Under the pieces are notes generated by a model, which saw nothing but the letters and a program-made list of their open reading frames with translations, was not told where the DNA came from and searched no databases. A program made the position numbers and the translations under genes. From Clavelina lepadiformis (Eukaryota; Chordata; Ascidiacea; Aplousobranchia; Clavelinidae), in NCBI RefSeq assembly GCF_947623445.1, contig NC_135240.1, positions 25,482,001 through 25,546,000 of the forward strand: a stretch of DNA of 64,000 bases, written 5' to 3'. Shown piece by piece: positions 1 to 13,800 of this stretch. Each line of letters opens with the position of its first letter. Position 1 is the stretch's first letter.

Positions 1-287
1 AACACCGTACTTCTGAAGACGCAAGTGAACGACCAGAAATTGCAAAGCAGACAAGCATCGAAAGACAAGTTGCATTTGGCGGTTTGTTGCGAAGCGAATT
101 ACGGCAGAGATCTACAAAAATTCTTGAAGTATCCAGTTTAAAAAATTCTTACAGCAGGAAAATGAATGAACAATTGACTAAAATGCTAGTGGCGCTATGG
201 ATTCCGGGTGAAGACAACGCCATCCAATTCAAGCAGCCAACAAAGGCAAGCAAAGTCCGAAAGAAAGAAGAAAAAATGCGAAGATGA
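1..287 (+). CDS. 3' end of an unidentified plus-strand coding frame
   Basis: A reading frame is open from the window edge (codon phase starting at base 3) to a TGA stop at 285-287, about 94 codons. It is rich in Lys, Arg, Gln, Ser and Glu, and ends in a basic tail (KVRKKEEKMRR). No known domain is recognised. It could be the last coding exon of a gene whose body lies left of the window, or an open stretch by chance; the length and charged composition favour a real exon only weakly. If real, the gene is convergent with adhesion GPCR gene 1. Confidence 0.35.
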   Translation, partial: HRTSEDASERPEIAKQTSIERQVAFGGLLRSELRQRSTKILEVSSLKNSYSRKMNEQLTKMLVALWIPGEDNAIQFKQPTKASKVRKKEEKMRR

Positions 288-1674
288 GTGGCCTCTAATA
301 CTGTGCTGCTTGACAGCAAAGTTTACCAGACAATATATATCGTTTTGTTGCCTGTGAAGAAATTATCGCCTAATTACTATGTATAATAGTACGTGTGTTC
401 TTGGGAGGTCAGGTTTGTTTTCGAAAGCAATCCGTTGTATATTTAAGTAAAAAAACGTAGTGCATTAATAACTGACTGCTCGATTAATCACGCATCAGTT
501 ATTGTTCTAAAATCTAAATGATCTCGTTGATGCATCATAATTAGGTAAATACAGAAAAAGATGTGGTGTATGATCATAAATTAAAATCGCGAAAATGTTA
601 GAAGGGGTAAATTTTGCGAACGTTTATTTACAATATTGTTAAAGTCTTGCACGGTGTTTTAGTTGACTTGATGAAATCCCGTGTTTTTCTAAATTTTATT
701 TAACACAGTTTATGCTACTTAAAAGCTAATCTATAACAATTTTAGCAATTATTTTGGAGTTAAAGCTTTATTTGATTACAGCATGGCTTTACTTGATTGC
801 TTTCATTCGATTAATTTCTAAATGAAACTAAATAGACCATACACATACTGCCATGCATAAAAAAACAATAATCGATTAAGTTGTCTAAAAAGCCCGACTT
901 TAGGCTATTGATTTAATTGACCACAAATTTAGCAAAAATGTTTTTCAATCCAACAATGCATGAATGTTTACATAATTATTCGATTTATTTGAAACAATAG
1001 TCTATAATTAAAGATTCAAAATCAAGTTAACAACTTCAAACTAACGTTCATTCGATTACTTGTTGCTTGTGAAGTAATGATCTCAACACTATCTTGAAGT
1101 TAAATTTAAACAAAATGCTTAAATTTCGCAAACTTATTTTTTGTATTGACTACTGCTATTGTTTACGGTATTGATCAAGCATGTTGTTTTTACAGAAAAC
1201 ATATTTCTCACTGCGTTTTGTAGCACCTCCAAGTATATTCAATAAACCCAGTTTCAATTAATTAAGTATATTAATTATACATACACCAGTATATTCAATA
1301 AATCCGATTTGTGAATAATTAACTCACAACACATTCTCTTTTTCACTAAGGGATGGTGATATTGGAGACAACAACGATATGCATTTATCCATGCATACAC
1401 TGCTTACGAGTTTTGCCCATATATGGGTTTATATGAAAACTGTGAATACGCCGAAGAACAATAATAATAACGTAGGGCAGCGTATACAAGACACTAGTGT
1501 AACATGAAAAATAATTTTCAAAAAACGTGCTGATATACACAAGTAAAAAGTTTTCTAAAAGAAACGTAATTAATTTTGCAAAGGTTTTATACAAACTCGA
1601 AGTAACGAAGTTTTTTGTGCAGCAAATTTCAGCCATATTTCACTTTAGATATCACATTTGTGCAAAAAATGTCA
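288..1674. other. AT-rich intergenic stretch
   Basis: No supported gene. Two AATAAA-type signals occur at about 1242 and 1299 in a short repeated context (ATATTCAATAAA). The stretch separates the plus-strand frame at the window edge from the convergent 3' end of adhesion GPCR gene 1. Confidence 0.4.
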
Positions 1675-1816
1675 TTACATTTCATCCCTACGCTGGGTAA
1701 GTTCGGCAGTGCAGGTTAAGACATCGAAACCAGAAGACGCGCTTCGTGAGGGCGCTCCACGTGCTGCGTTGACTGACTTTCTTGACCTTCCTCCATTGCT
1801 GTTGTCAACCGTAGAA
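1675..1816 (-). CDS. Gene 1 last coding exon: cytoplasmic tail
   Basis: The TM7 exon ends in phase 2. An AG acceptor at 1817-1818 followed by this stretch restores frame and gives a Ser/Arg-rich tail ending ...LTQRRDEM and TAA at 1675-1677. Composition suits a phosphorylatable GPCR tail. The acceptor has a weak polypyrimidine tract, so another tail exon is possible. Confidence 0.5.
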
Positions 1817-4800
1817 CTACACCAAGATTTTACAGTGATAGAAGAAGTGAATTAGCTTGTAACGCTACGTACAGACTATCACCATGCGTGAGCACCAATT
1901 AAGATGTAACGTGGGTTTTTTTCGAAAACTACATTTCCCCGCGTTAAAGGTGTCAAGCAGAAATGTAAAAACTAATATAAAAAATAGACCTAGCATTTAT
2001 CTGCAAGATTATGCGAATTAACTGTTCACAATAATAGTCGACGACAGTTGCAGACATGTTGGCGTTAATCTAAGATCAACACTTATTTCAAATACCAAGC
2101 TGATGTTGTCTGAACCGTGTTAACCAAATTTTAAAGTAAAATAAAAAAAGGATATAGTTTGGCACTCTGAAGGTGAGGTGTCATTAGGTGGAAGACTACG
2201 ACGGATGGCCTGTAGACCTTCCGAGTTCCAAACTATATCCTGTGTTTTATTTTACTTCAAATACCAAGTGGGCATGTACACAACTCTCGAGATAAAGCAA
2301 GCATTTTCCGGCCACTGTGGCAAGGTATCATGAAACTAAGTTAAAAGCATGGAATACTGCCACAAAGATACCAGACAAAAACCTTTGTTTTTGCGCAGCG
2401 AACAGTGAAGTTCAAGATGCTTTCTTTACTCATAAGTTATTCGCAATCGCAAACATGTTTATTTCCTGCCCAGTAAATTGCGAAATTAGGGAGGGCTTGT
2501 TACCCTTGAAAACAATTGACTAACCTTAGCGTTTTTGCCAATGGTTCAAGCGTTCTGTTTACGACTTGCTTGAACATGTCCACAGTGAAAAGCTGCCTGA
2601 CCACGTACAGAACGAACAAGAACAATCCTGCAAGAATGTTGTTAATGCAAAAAGAAAAGAACGATACAAAGTATAATATAGCATATAATAAATGCCATTG
2701 ACCGTTTACATTTTATCTAGTCCCTTTACAATTGTCAAGCACTTTCATCAAGCAAAGTACCTTGCAAAGCATTTAAGATTGTGAAAATATATGCAAACAC
2801 AACAGAAGCTGTTTGGTCGTAAGTTTCGGTGCCTGGGATTGCAAATCCAAACAACCACGTCCCACCAACAGTCACGAACAAAGTCAGAGACAGGGCGATA
2901 TTTTTACGAACGTCTGATGACCGTCTCTACAAAATAACCTGTCAATTAAGTAGTAAATCAATGGACATTTCATAACAATTTCATTTGCTCGATGCATAAC
3001 GTATCTTCATTGAGTTTACTGAAGTTATTGTTGAGCCAAAAAACTGTTCATTACGTTGACTTTAGTAGGTCGACGTCGAAAAAGAATGAACGCAACGGTG
3101 GCGATATAAAGTAGCAAGTTAATTCCTAGTATCACTGCAGCTGGGATGACGACCAAGTTGACAACTAAATCTTTGCGCAACCAGCACCTACATGTACAAT
3201 AATGGTTGCACAGATAGACTGACTGTTTCTGTTTTTAAATGACTTTAAATAAATATAACATCTCAAAAATAGTTTAAATAGTAAAACAAAAAATATGAAA
3301 AAGCATTTTCAAATGATAATTACTAATCTTGAAAGAAGAGCGTACTCTGTGTCGTTTCTTGTGTAGTTACTTATGTCAACACCAGCTACAACAGCAACAA
3401 AGATAGCAGGCATCAGCCATCCCCATACAAGGGAGAGAACTATCACTTGTCGATCGGTGATGTGAGCATGAGCATATAAAACCTACTCGTAGCAGAAACA
3501 TAAAGACTTCACCATACAATGTACTGTTGCATGATTAAATAGAATCTGTGACTAATGGTGTTAGGCAACTGATCTAGAAACGGATTTAGACTGTTTTCCA
3601 ACTTACGTGAACGACTGAGATGTATATAACCACTCCTTCAATCATCATCCAAGCTAAAGAAGCAAGGAGGGAGAAATGGATGAAGACTGCAATTACTTCG
3701 CATCCAGACTTCTGCACCGAGGGTTGTTCACTTACGATCAATGAAACGTTGAAAATCAGAAGTGCAATGCCAAGATTGACCAAGAGAAATGCGGAACGAA
3801 ATTTCCCACTTCCTTTTCTTAATTTTCTACAGAAGTTTCAAAGAAAATATTACGGCAAATTGCTTTGTGTTACCACCACCACCAACCGTACTCATTGTGG
3901 AGACTGCAAATACACTTTGTCAAATTTAAGTCCGATGAAAAAGTTAAGCATACCTCTTGAACACAAAAGTGATTACTAAAAGTGCCAAGCAAACGATTGA
4001 AATAGATGATCCGATAATGGTTATGAGATCAAGTGCTGGCGTGTTAACAGACGACGTAGACTAAATATAAACCAAAAATGGGTTTAGAAATTGAGAGTTT
4101 TCATATTATCTCCTTTCATCCAAATGTTTACAGGTTTGCACGTAGCATACTTACAAATAAAGTCGCAAAATTAGTTAGATGATTAAATTTGCATTCTGCC
4201 GTCTCATAGGTGATATTTTGTTCGATCAATCCTTTACTTGACCAAAATCCGTTTCCAGTCTCATCCCAAAAAACGCACATTTTTTCTACATTTTCGGAGT
4301 TCGAAGCATTCTACAGAGATATCAAAAGTAATAAATGCCAAATCCTTAGTAACTACCGGGGTACATTGAAAATAATAATAATAGTCATTTAGCAGAAAAT
4401 AGTGATAATATTTATCTTACAAAAATCATGTATATAGTATACAAAATATATGCGCTCATTACCGTTGTAAAGGAAAGTCGTATTACTACGGGTGTTTCTA
4501 GATTTTGAACGTTTGTAGAATTGACAACTGAAGCTGAAAGAACGATCTCCGAACCAATAAAATCATTAAATGCATTCGTGCCTACAGTGGTTGAAGCTCG
4601 AAAGAGTTTATCATCAGGAAAAGCATAGAAGCTCACTCGGTTGTCTGTAAAATTAAGATCATCCAATGCACTGTTATAACGACTTACTAGCCTATAAAAA
4701 AAAAACAATAAAAAACGACACATGTATCTTTATAGGAGAACTCGAGTTTTAACGACCAATCAATAACACAAACTTAAATTCTATCTACAACCTTGACTTT

Positions 4801-7800
4801 GCGCAAACGCCTGTTGTGGCAACAGTATGTAAGAGGACGCTTCTCTTTGAGGTTTGCCAGTAAAAGTGCTCAATTGGTCAGACCGGAATCCAAGTTCAGT
4901 TGGAGTTGACAAAGATTTGAATTGAAATCCAATTCCGTTTTCTACAACTGAAAATGTTGGTTGATATCAAAATTCATTGCACATTTAAATTTACAAACTG
5001 TGCCGATACTTTCTTTCATTTTTTTCATCATACCAGTCAAAGCAGGCTGCACCACTGCTATAGCCAATGTACTGCTAACTTCTTGATATTCTTCTCCTTC
5101 GTTCAGCTCGATCTTTTCCCCAACAGAATCCAGAGTTTCCATCAAACTAGTTCAAGTCAACATGCAGTGAATAGACGGGGTTTCTTACAAAATGCTCCAT
5201 TAAAATAAAACCAGTTTACCTGTCAGCCTGACCACTCTGTTGCAGTTCTTCCTCAGGAACACTGAGTAAATTCCCAACAGTGGCGACAACCGCTGATGAA
5301 GTCTAAAATGTTCAGATTATATGATAAAATAAACAAAAATACGAAATAACAGAATGATGTGAGTGCCTCAAGCAAAAACATGTGAATTAAATACCTTTTG
5401 ATCCAAAGTTTCGGCGTTGACGACATTTTCCAAAGCTTGTGTGGTTGTAGTCACATCATCTGCAGTTAAGGTTTCAGGCTCTGACGTAATTACTTCTAAG
5501 TTATTGGCTGCTTCCTGACGCTCGGTAGTTGAGTTGAACGTGACGTTGACGAAACTCTGCATGACAATTATTATTGGTGGTGATCAGATTTGTATGAAAA
5601 CTAAATCCAGGCTCCGACGCAACGAGAGAAGAAACACGCACTGCGTAGAACCTTGCTGACTTCACCACTATACAGCCACTGGGCATGTGTAGAACATATT
5701 ATATTTATTAATACTTATATTTTGTATTAAGAAGGACTCAGAGTAGAAACGAAGAAGCACCGCAATTTAATCGGATGAAACCACCTTGAAAGGTGATTTC
5801 CACTTTCGCAATGATTAACCTACCTCGGCATTTGCATCACAAGATGACAACCATTTAGGAGCAAGCCAAGTACCATTTAGAGTGCATGCTCTGTTTCCAT
5901 ATGGTAGACCCTCTGGAAAAGTTTGGTAAATGATCACTAAAGGTCTTGATTAGGAAATTTTAAGAACTGTTATACTAAAATGAATTGTTTAAAAATGATT
6001 TACGGTTTGCAGTGGCATCTGGACACTTATCCACGGATGCGTTTGAAAATCCGGTTTGTGTTGAAGGAAAAGTGACTTTTATGTCAGGAGCATTCGGGTA
6101 TTCAACAGCTTCTTGCTGGCATAAAACTTGAAAAAGAAAACATTGAGAAGCTATTGCACGATTATATGCATGTGAAAACGTTTTAAGTATTAAGTAGGTT
6201 TGTTTGTGATAAGGAATCCCACTTTTTAGGTTAAAACATGACAATATGTCTTACTGGCTTCACACTGTCCCAATGTAGTTTGTTTATATCCGGTAATGCA
6301 TTCACATAGACAATTTCCAAATTTGTCATAATCGCAGCTTACGCATCCATAACAAATAGTGTCAATGCAAGAGCCTTCATCAAGAAAAAAGAACCAATTT
6401 ATTAGGTGTTTTTCGTGAAAAAAAATTTAAGAAAAAATTAATCTACAAATTCATTGTCTCACTATCTGCTGTGGTTGGTCTGGACGATGTAGAAATGAAA
6501 GATGTTGCTTCTGTTAAAATAAATTGTTTCCCAAATTCATGATCATTTTAAGTCAAAAATTAAACCACATAGTTAACTTGCCTTTTGTAGAGGTACTTTC
6601 AGTCAGTGTGGTAGAAAATTTTGGAGTATCTATCAAAAAAGAAAATAATAATAGAATTTTAATATTGATTAATATGAATTATTGTAAAATATGCTCAGGT
6701 CACTATTTAAAAAACAAACAAATCCAAGCATTGGCAAAGCAAACAACATTTCGGCTTTGCAATGACATTAGTGGTAGTGTGCCAGTTGTTAAAGCGAGAC
6801 AGAAAGCAAAACGGCTTAGCTTTATCTAAAACAACATAGTCCAAGTTTTTTGCATTTTGTTTGCAGAGCAACAATAAATGTAGTAGGAAGGGCATGTAGA
6901 GACAACAACAAAAAAAGATTTACCCACAAAGTAACTATGAAAATGATCCTCAAACGATTATTTACAACAACGATTGCAGGAACAACATTACCGATACCTA
7001 TCGGTTGTCTCTTTCAGAGTGGGTGGAAGAGTGGTAATGATTGTAACAATAAAAAGGTTTTTATTTTTAGCAACAATCAAAACTATCTTTAAACAAACAT
7101 GTATACATGCAACTTTATTTACATACTGAATAGAAATATGTGGCGGTTTATTTACCTGATGATGACATAGTTGCAGTGCTGGGCCAGATAGTGGTATTTT
7201 CAGCTGCAGAAACAAAAAGAGATATAAAACTTTTAAATACAATCTAAAAGAGCTATAAAGTACATAAAACTTTTAAATGCAACGCAAAGTAAACCTATCA
7301 ATTAAGAAGTGCCAGAAATATATTAGAGGCTAATACAGTGGTTCTCAAACTGTGGTACGCGAGAGATTTTTAAGTGGTACCGCGTACCGCTGAACATGAT
7401 TTTCGATGTGCTGTGAGTAATGTGTTGCCCCGGATAGACAAGCTTGTGCAGAAGAAACAGTTGCTTCTATCAAATTAAATTGTGTTTTCTTGCTATTCAT
7501 TGGTGTTATGGTATAGTAATAACGGTAATAACTAATAAATACCGGTACATTTGAGTAAAATAAGTCATTCAGGAGCCAGGTGGTACGCAGTGTAGCAAAA
7601 AAAACGAATGAGTGGTACGCGATCGCAAAAAGTTTGAGAAACACTGGGCTAATACTATGTAGTACACAAAATTAACATACCGCCTACAACTGCAGTAAAA
7701 TTGGATTGAAAAGTAAACGTTTTACACTGCACAAAAAGAAATTTGTTTATTTGAACCATTTCTACATATGAAAACTAACATACCTCTTATAGTTGTGGTT

Positions 7801-10800
7801 ACATCAGTGGTATCAAATACTGCAAATAAACAGAAATTGCCATAAAAACATGCAACACCAGTTGTTGAAATGTAAACTTTCAAGAAGATTAAGGTTGTTT
7901 AAACAATGCTGATCAAATTCATATAACCTAAAATTGTTACAATTATATGAATGCTGTATTAGATAAACGTATTAAAAATAATTTTAGACTTCATCTAAAA
8001 ATACCTGTTGCATTTGTTATGGAAATGGATGCAGTGGTCAAACCTACAAATATTTAAAGTAATAATTAGAAAAATGCATTTCAGTTTTAAAAATTATGGT
8101 ACATATTAAAAACAGATGATTACCTTTTAAAACGGAACTTTGATAAAAAGCCCCGCAATGTTATTATTAAGCAAATGTCAGCTGTCAAAAATCTAAAAAT
8201 TCAGTTCTATTTAAAAATGTTTTTTCTTAAAAATGAGCAACTGAAACTTCCCAGTTATATATCTAGGCTACAAGAACTACAAATTAATCATAAATTTGGA
8301 TGCGGTCAATAATTCTGATACCTACCAGTTGTATAAGTTACAAAGGGGCAAATGTGGAGGTATTGTAAAAGTTCTCAGTTTCACATACTTTGACATTATG
8401 AAAGAAAGTGTTAACTAAATCCCACATAAAATTAAAAACTTTAAATTTTATAATAATTTGGTTATAAAGCAATTAGTCTTGCCTAATGATGGTGTAGTGG
8501 AAATGTCAGATGAAGTAGTAGTGTTTTGAACTGCAAAAACAAAATATATTGCACGAAATTTATCATACGGTTGACTGCAAACAAAAAAGTAAGAATAAAT
8601 TGCAAATTTATTTGAGAAAAACTGAAACAGTTTTTGCATAGAGCTCACCTGCAACCGTTGTATTTGTTGCACCTGGCAAAAAAGTGGTCACATCTGCATA
8701 ATAGAAAAGTATTAATTGTCAAAATATGCTCCATTTCTGTAGTTAGTATCGTTCAAAGGGTTAGACAAAATTTATAGGTGGAAACCTACTCATAACTGCT
8801 GCTGTGAAAGTGTTCAATAAATGGATGCTATCAGCCACAAAAATTTTAAATATTTTGTGTTGTCAAACGCGAAATAAAAAGTTTATACACAAACTGTTTA
8901 TTTATTATGGATTCTGAATAAAACACACTTCACGGTTATGTATTCAAATCAATTTATATATAATAGGTTACATAAAAAGACAGCTAACATTTGGACAAAA
9001 TCTATCGACCTAATCGATGTCTTTCAAGACTGTTAGTAATTTCAAGAGCACACTTAAACAATTGAGTTTAAATGCATTCAAAATGATGAGTTTAAAACTT
9101 ACTGTTTATGTTTGTTCCACTGCCAGTCCCCACATCAGTAACTTCAGGATATTCTACAGAAACATTACAACATGATATTTAGGAATTTCAATTCCTTCAA
9201 CAAAAGTTCAAGTACCTTGATGAAATATTATCGCTATACAGAATGTTTACAAAATAATAAAATAAGTTTTGTGACGCTTACCAGTTGTATCTGTTAAAGA
9301 TGATGCAATCGAGCTAAAACCTGAAAAACAGTTTTGTTAAACTTTCCATGCATGTCGTTGTATCACTGTGTAGCAACTAAGGTAATTATCCAACACTGTT
9401 AAGAACTAAATAAATGTAATAAGAAATAGTCATCATAAAACTAATATAATTATAAATAATTAATCAAATTCAATAAAAATCAATTATCTTATTTTATGTA
9501 AAATGATTTGATTTACAGTGTTTAGGAAGTAATAAAAGAAACTGCACATTATACAACAACTTAATAAAATTTATATGAACAACAATAATGATACCTACCT
9601 GTTGTATTTTCTAAAGTTGGCAGAGGAGTGTATGTGGTATCTAAATATTATCAATTTTTGATGTTTTAAACTTGTCAAGGATAACGATAAATTAAAAATA
9701 ACTGTAAAACATTTGGTAAAGAAGCAAAGGCCACTTACCTAACGATGGCCAAGTGGAAATGTTGGGCAAGGTAGTTGTGTTGTCAATTGCTAAAACAAAA
9801 TATATTCCAAGATATATTCCTAAAGTTACACAATGGATTTGATAAAAAATAAAGAGGAACAGTTGGAAATGTTAAAAAAGACTTGGAAATGCAAAAAACT
9901 GAAACAGTTCAACACCATCTGACGAAAGTTAACATACCGCCAACATTTGTGTCATTGCTAGTGGTGGGATCAGTGATATTAGCATGCACTGTAAAAATGA
10001 TTTTTGAAGTTAGAGTGAAAAGAAAAATAAAACTTGCAAAATCTTTACAATTTGTTTGCATTCTATACAATAGTTAACATTTATTTTCAAGTTATGTTAG
10101 TTAATGCTATTTAAAGAGGAAATTAAAAAAATGCTGTGATGATAGTTTTTTGCATATAGCTCACCTGCAACCGTTGTATTTGTTGCATCTGGCAAAAAAG
10201 TGGTCACATCTGCATAATAGAAAAGTATTAATTGTCAAAACATGCTCCATTTTTGTACGTAGTATCGTTCAACAAGTTAGACTAAAGTTATAATTGAAAA
10301 CCTACCCATAACTGCTGCTGCTGTGGAAGTGTTGAATAAACTGTTACTATCAGCTGCAAACATTTAAAACATTTAATGTTGTCAAATGTGATGTAAAAAG
10401 TTAATAACATTAACCACAAACAATTTAATTATTATGGATTTTCAGTAAAAAGCACTTTACCATTATTTATTCAAATCAATTTACATACGATAGCTTACAT
10501 AACAATATGGTTAAAATTTTGACAAAATATACCAAACCAATCGACGTTCTTTGAGACCATTAGGGATTTCAAGAGCACACTTTGATATTTGAATTTGAAT
10601 GCATTAAAAATGATCAGTTCTAAACTTACTGTTTACGTTAGTTCCACCAACAGTCCCCACATCAGTAACATCAAGATATTCTACGAAAACATTACAACAT
10701 ACCGTTTAGGGATTTCATTTACTTCAACAAAAGTGCAAGGAACTTAAGAAAATATTTTTGTTACACAGAGTCTTTGCAAAACCATAAAACAAGTTTTGTC

Positions 10801-13800
10801 AAACTTACCAGTTGTATGTGTTAAAGATGACGCAATTGAACTAAAACCTGAAAAACATTTTTTTTAAATTTTGCATGCCTGTCGTTGTATCACTGTGTAC
10901 CAATTAAGGCACTTATCCAACATTGTTAAGAATTAAATGACTGTAATAAGAAATATTCATCATTAAACTGATGTAACTATAAATAATCACATTAAATAAT
11001 CAATTATCTTTCTTTAGTTAAAATGATTTGATTTAAAACGTTTCGGAAGTAATAAAAGAAACTGCACATTATACAACAACTTAATAAAATTTATAGGAAC
11101 AACAACAATGATACCTACCTGTTGCATTTTCTAAAGTGGGCAGAGGAGTGTATGTGGTATCTAAAATTTATCAATTTTTGATGTTTTGAATTTGTCAAGG
11201 ATAACGATAAATTAAAAATAATTGTAAAACATTTGGTAAAGAAGCAAAGGCCTCTTACCTAATGATGGCCAAGTGGAAATGTTGGGCAAGGTAGTAGTGT
11301 TGTCAACTGCTGAAACAAAATATATTACAAGATATATTCATAGAGTTATACAATAGATTTAATAAAAAATAAAGTGGAACAGTTGGAAAAGTTAAAAAAG
11401 ACTTGGAAATGCAGAACAACTGAAACAGTTTAACACAACCTAACCAAAGTTAACATACCACCAACATTTGCGTCATTGTTTGTGGTGGGATCAGTGATAT
11501 TAGCATGCACTGAAAAAAGGTTTTAGATGTTAGAGTGAAAAGAAAAACAAAAGTTGCAAAATCTTTACAATTTTTTGCATTTTATACAATAGTTAACATT
11601 TATTTTCAAGTTATGTTAGTTAATGCTATTTAAAGAGGAAATTAAAAAAATGCTGTGATGATAGTTTTTTGCATATAGCTCACCTGCAGCTGTTGTATTT
11701 GTTGCATCTGGCAAAAACTTGGTCACATCTGCATAATGAAAAGAATTAACTGTCAAAACATGCTCCAATTTTGTACGTAGTATCATTCAACAAGTTAGAC
11801 TAAAGTTATAATTGAAAACCTACCCAAAACTGCTGCTGTTGTGGATGTGTTGAATAAAGTGTTGCTATCAGCTGCAAACAGTTTAAACATTCTATGTTGT
11901 CAAATGCGATGTAAAAAGTTTATAATTTAATCACAGTATTATGAATTCTGAGTAAAATCACTTCACCATTATTTATTCAAATCAATTTATATGCGATAGC
12001 TTACATAACAATATGGCAAACAATTTGACAAAACATACTAAACCAATCGACGTTATTTGAGACCATTAGGGATTTCAAGAGCACACTTTGATATTTGAAT
12101 TTAAACGCATTAAAAGTGCTCAGTTCTAAACTCAGTTTAAAACTTACTGTTTATGTTTGTTCCGCCAACAGTCCCCACATTAGTAACACCAAGATATTCT
12201 ACGAATACATTACAACATGTCGTTTAGGGATTTCATTTACTTCAACAAAAGTTCAAGTACCTTGATGAACTATTGTCATTACACAGAGTCTTTGCAAAAT
12301 AATAAAACAAGTTTTGTCAAACTTACCAGTTGTATCTGTTAAAGATGATGCAATCGAGCTAAAACCTGAAAAGCAGTTTTGTTAAACTTTCCATGCATGT
12401 CGTCGTATCACTATATAGCAACTAAGGTAATTATCCGACACTGTTAAGAATTAAATGACTGTAATAAGAAATATTCATCATTAAACTAATATAATTATAA
12501 ATACTCACATTAAATAATCAATTATCTTTCTTTATTTAAAATGGTTGATTTAAAACGTTTCGGAAGTAGTGAAAGAAACTGCACATTATACAACAACTTA
12601 ATAAAATTTATAGGAACAACAACAATGATACCTACCTGTTGTATTTTCTAAAGTGGGCAGAGAAGTGTATGTGGTATCTAAAATTTATCAATTTTTGATG
12701 TTTTGAATTTGTCAAGGATAACGATAAATTAAAAATAATTGTAAAACACTTAGTAAAGAAGCAAAGGCCTTTTACCTAACCATGGCCAAGTGGAAATTTT
12801 AGGCAAGGTAGTTGTGTTGTCAACTGCTAAAACGAAAAATATTCCATGATAAATTCATAGAGTTATACAATGGATTTGATAAAAAATAAAGAGGAACAGT
12901 TGGAAAAGTTTGAAAACAGTTCAACACAATCTAACAAAGTTAACATACCGTCAACATTTGTGTCATTGCTTGTGGTGGGATCAGTGTTATTAACATGCAC
13001 TGCAAAAAAGGTTTTTGATGTTAGAGTGAAAAGAAAAACAAAACTTGCAAAATCTTTACAATTTGTTTGTATTTTATACAATAGTTAACATTTATTTGTT
13101 ACGTAAGTTAATGCTAATTAAAGAGGAAACTAAAAAACGGCTGTGATGATAGTTTTTTGCATATAGCTCACCTGCAGCTGTTGTATTTGTTGCATCTGGC
13201 AAAAAAGTGGTCACATCTGCATAAAAAAAGTATTAATTGTCAAAGGCATCCAGGCAGGATAGCGACTGTTAAAACAGCGACTGTCATGATGGCGACTTCA
13301 TAATAGCGACGTAATCAAGTGAGCGACATTCCAAACAGCGATTGTCTAAATGCCGACCGCATTAAAACAGCGACTGTTATGATAGCGACTTAACTAGGCT
13401 TTCCATTTTTCCAAATTTTTTTGTTGTTTATCATTGCTTTTTGAAATAGGCTTGAACATTTGCTTAATTGCCTATTGTGATGGGACAATACAAAAGCTTA
13501 TTGAAATTTATCACCCGCAGGGAAGGCCTATTGTGATACACTAGATTGCGGATTATACGAGAAGACAGCTGGATACAGTGATTTTAAGTAAAAATATCCG
13601 CATAGTTTGATGTTATTTTGAATGAATAGCGCAGTTGTGCACCAAGACTATTAAGTAAAACTAAGCAAAGAAAAATATTTAAGTGCAGTTTCGGAACCCT
13701 TAGTTTGCTTAAACTTCAGGGGTCCCCCACTGCTTTGACAGCAGCAAAAGGGGTCCGCCAAGATCAGAAGGTTGAGAACCACTGTTAGCCGCTAAACAAA

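Noticed and set aside
3620-3979. 119-codon plus-strand ORF
   Set aside because: Antisense shadow of the TM2-3 exon of gene 1, whose minus-strand reading has clear family B2 hallmarks.
12863-13088. 72-codon ORFs on both strands
   Set aside because: They include one stalk micro-exon plus intron sequence and vary between repeat units (frameshifts in other copies). Not genes.
6455-13235. CRISPR-like or satellite array
   Set aside because: Repetition is of 1.5-kb exon-intron blocks with coding micro-exons on one strand. There are no short regular repeats with unique spacers, and the genome is animal.
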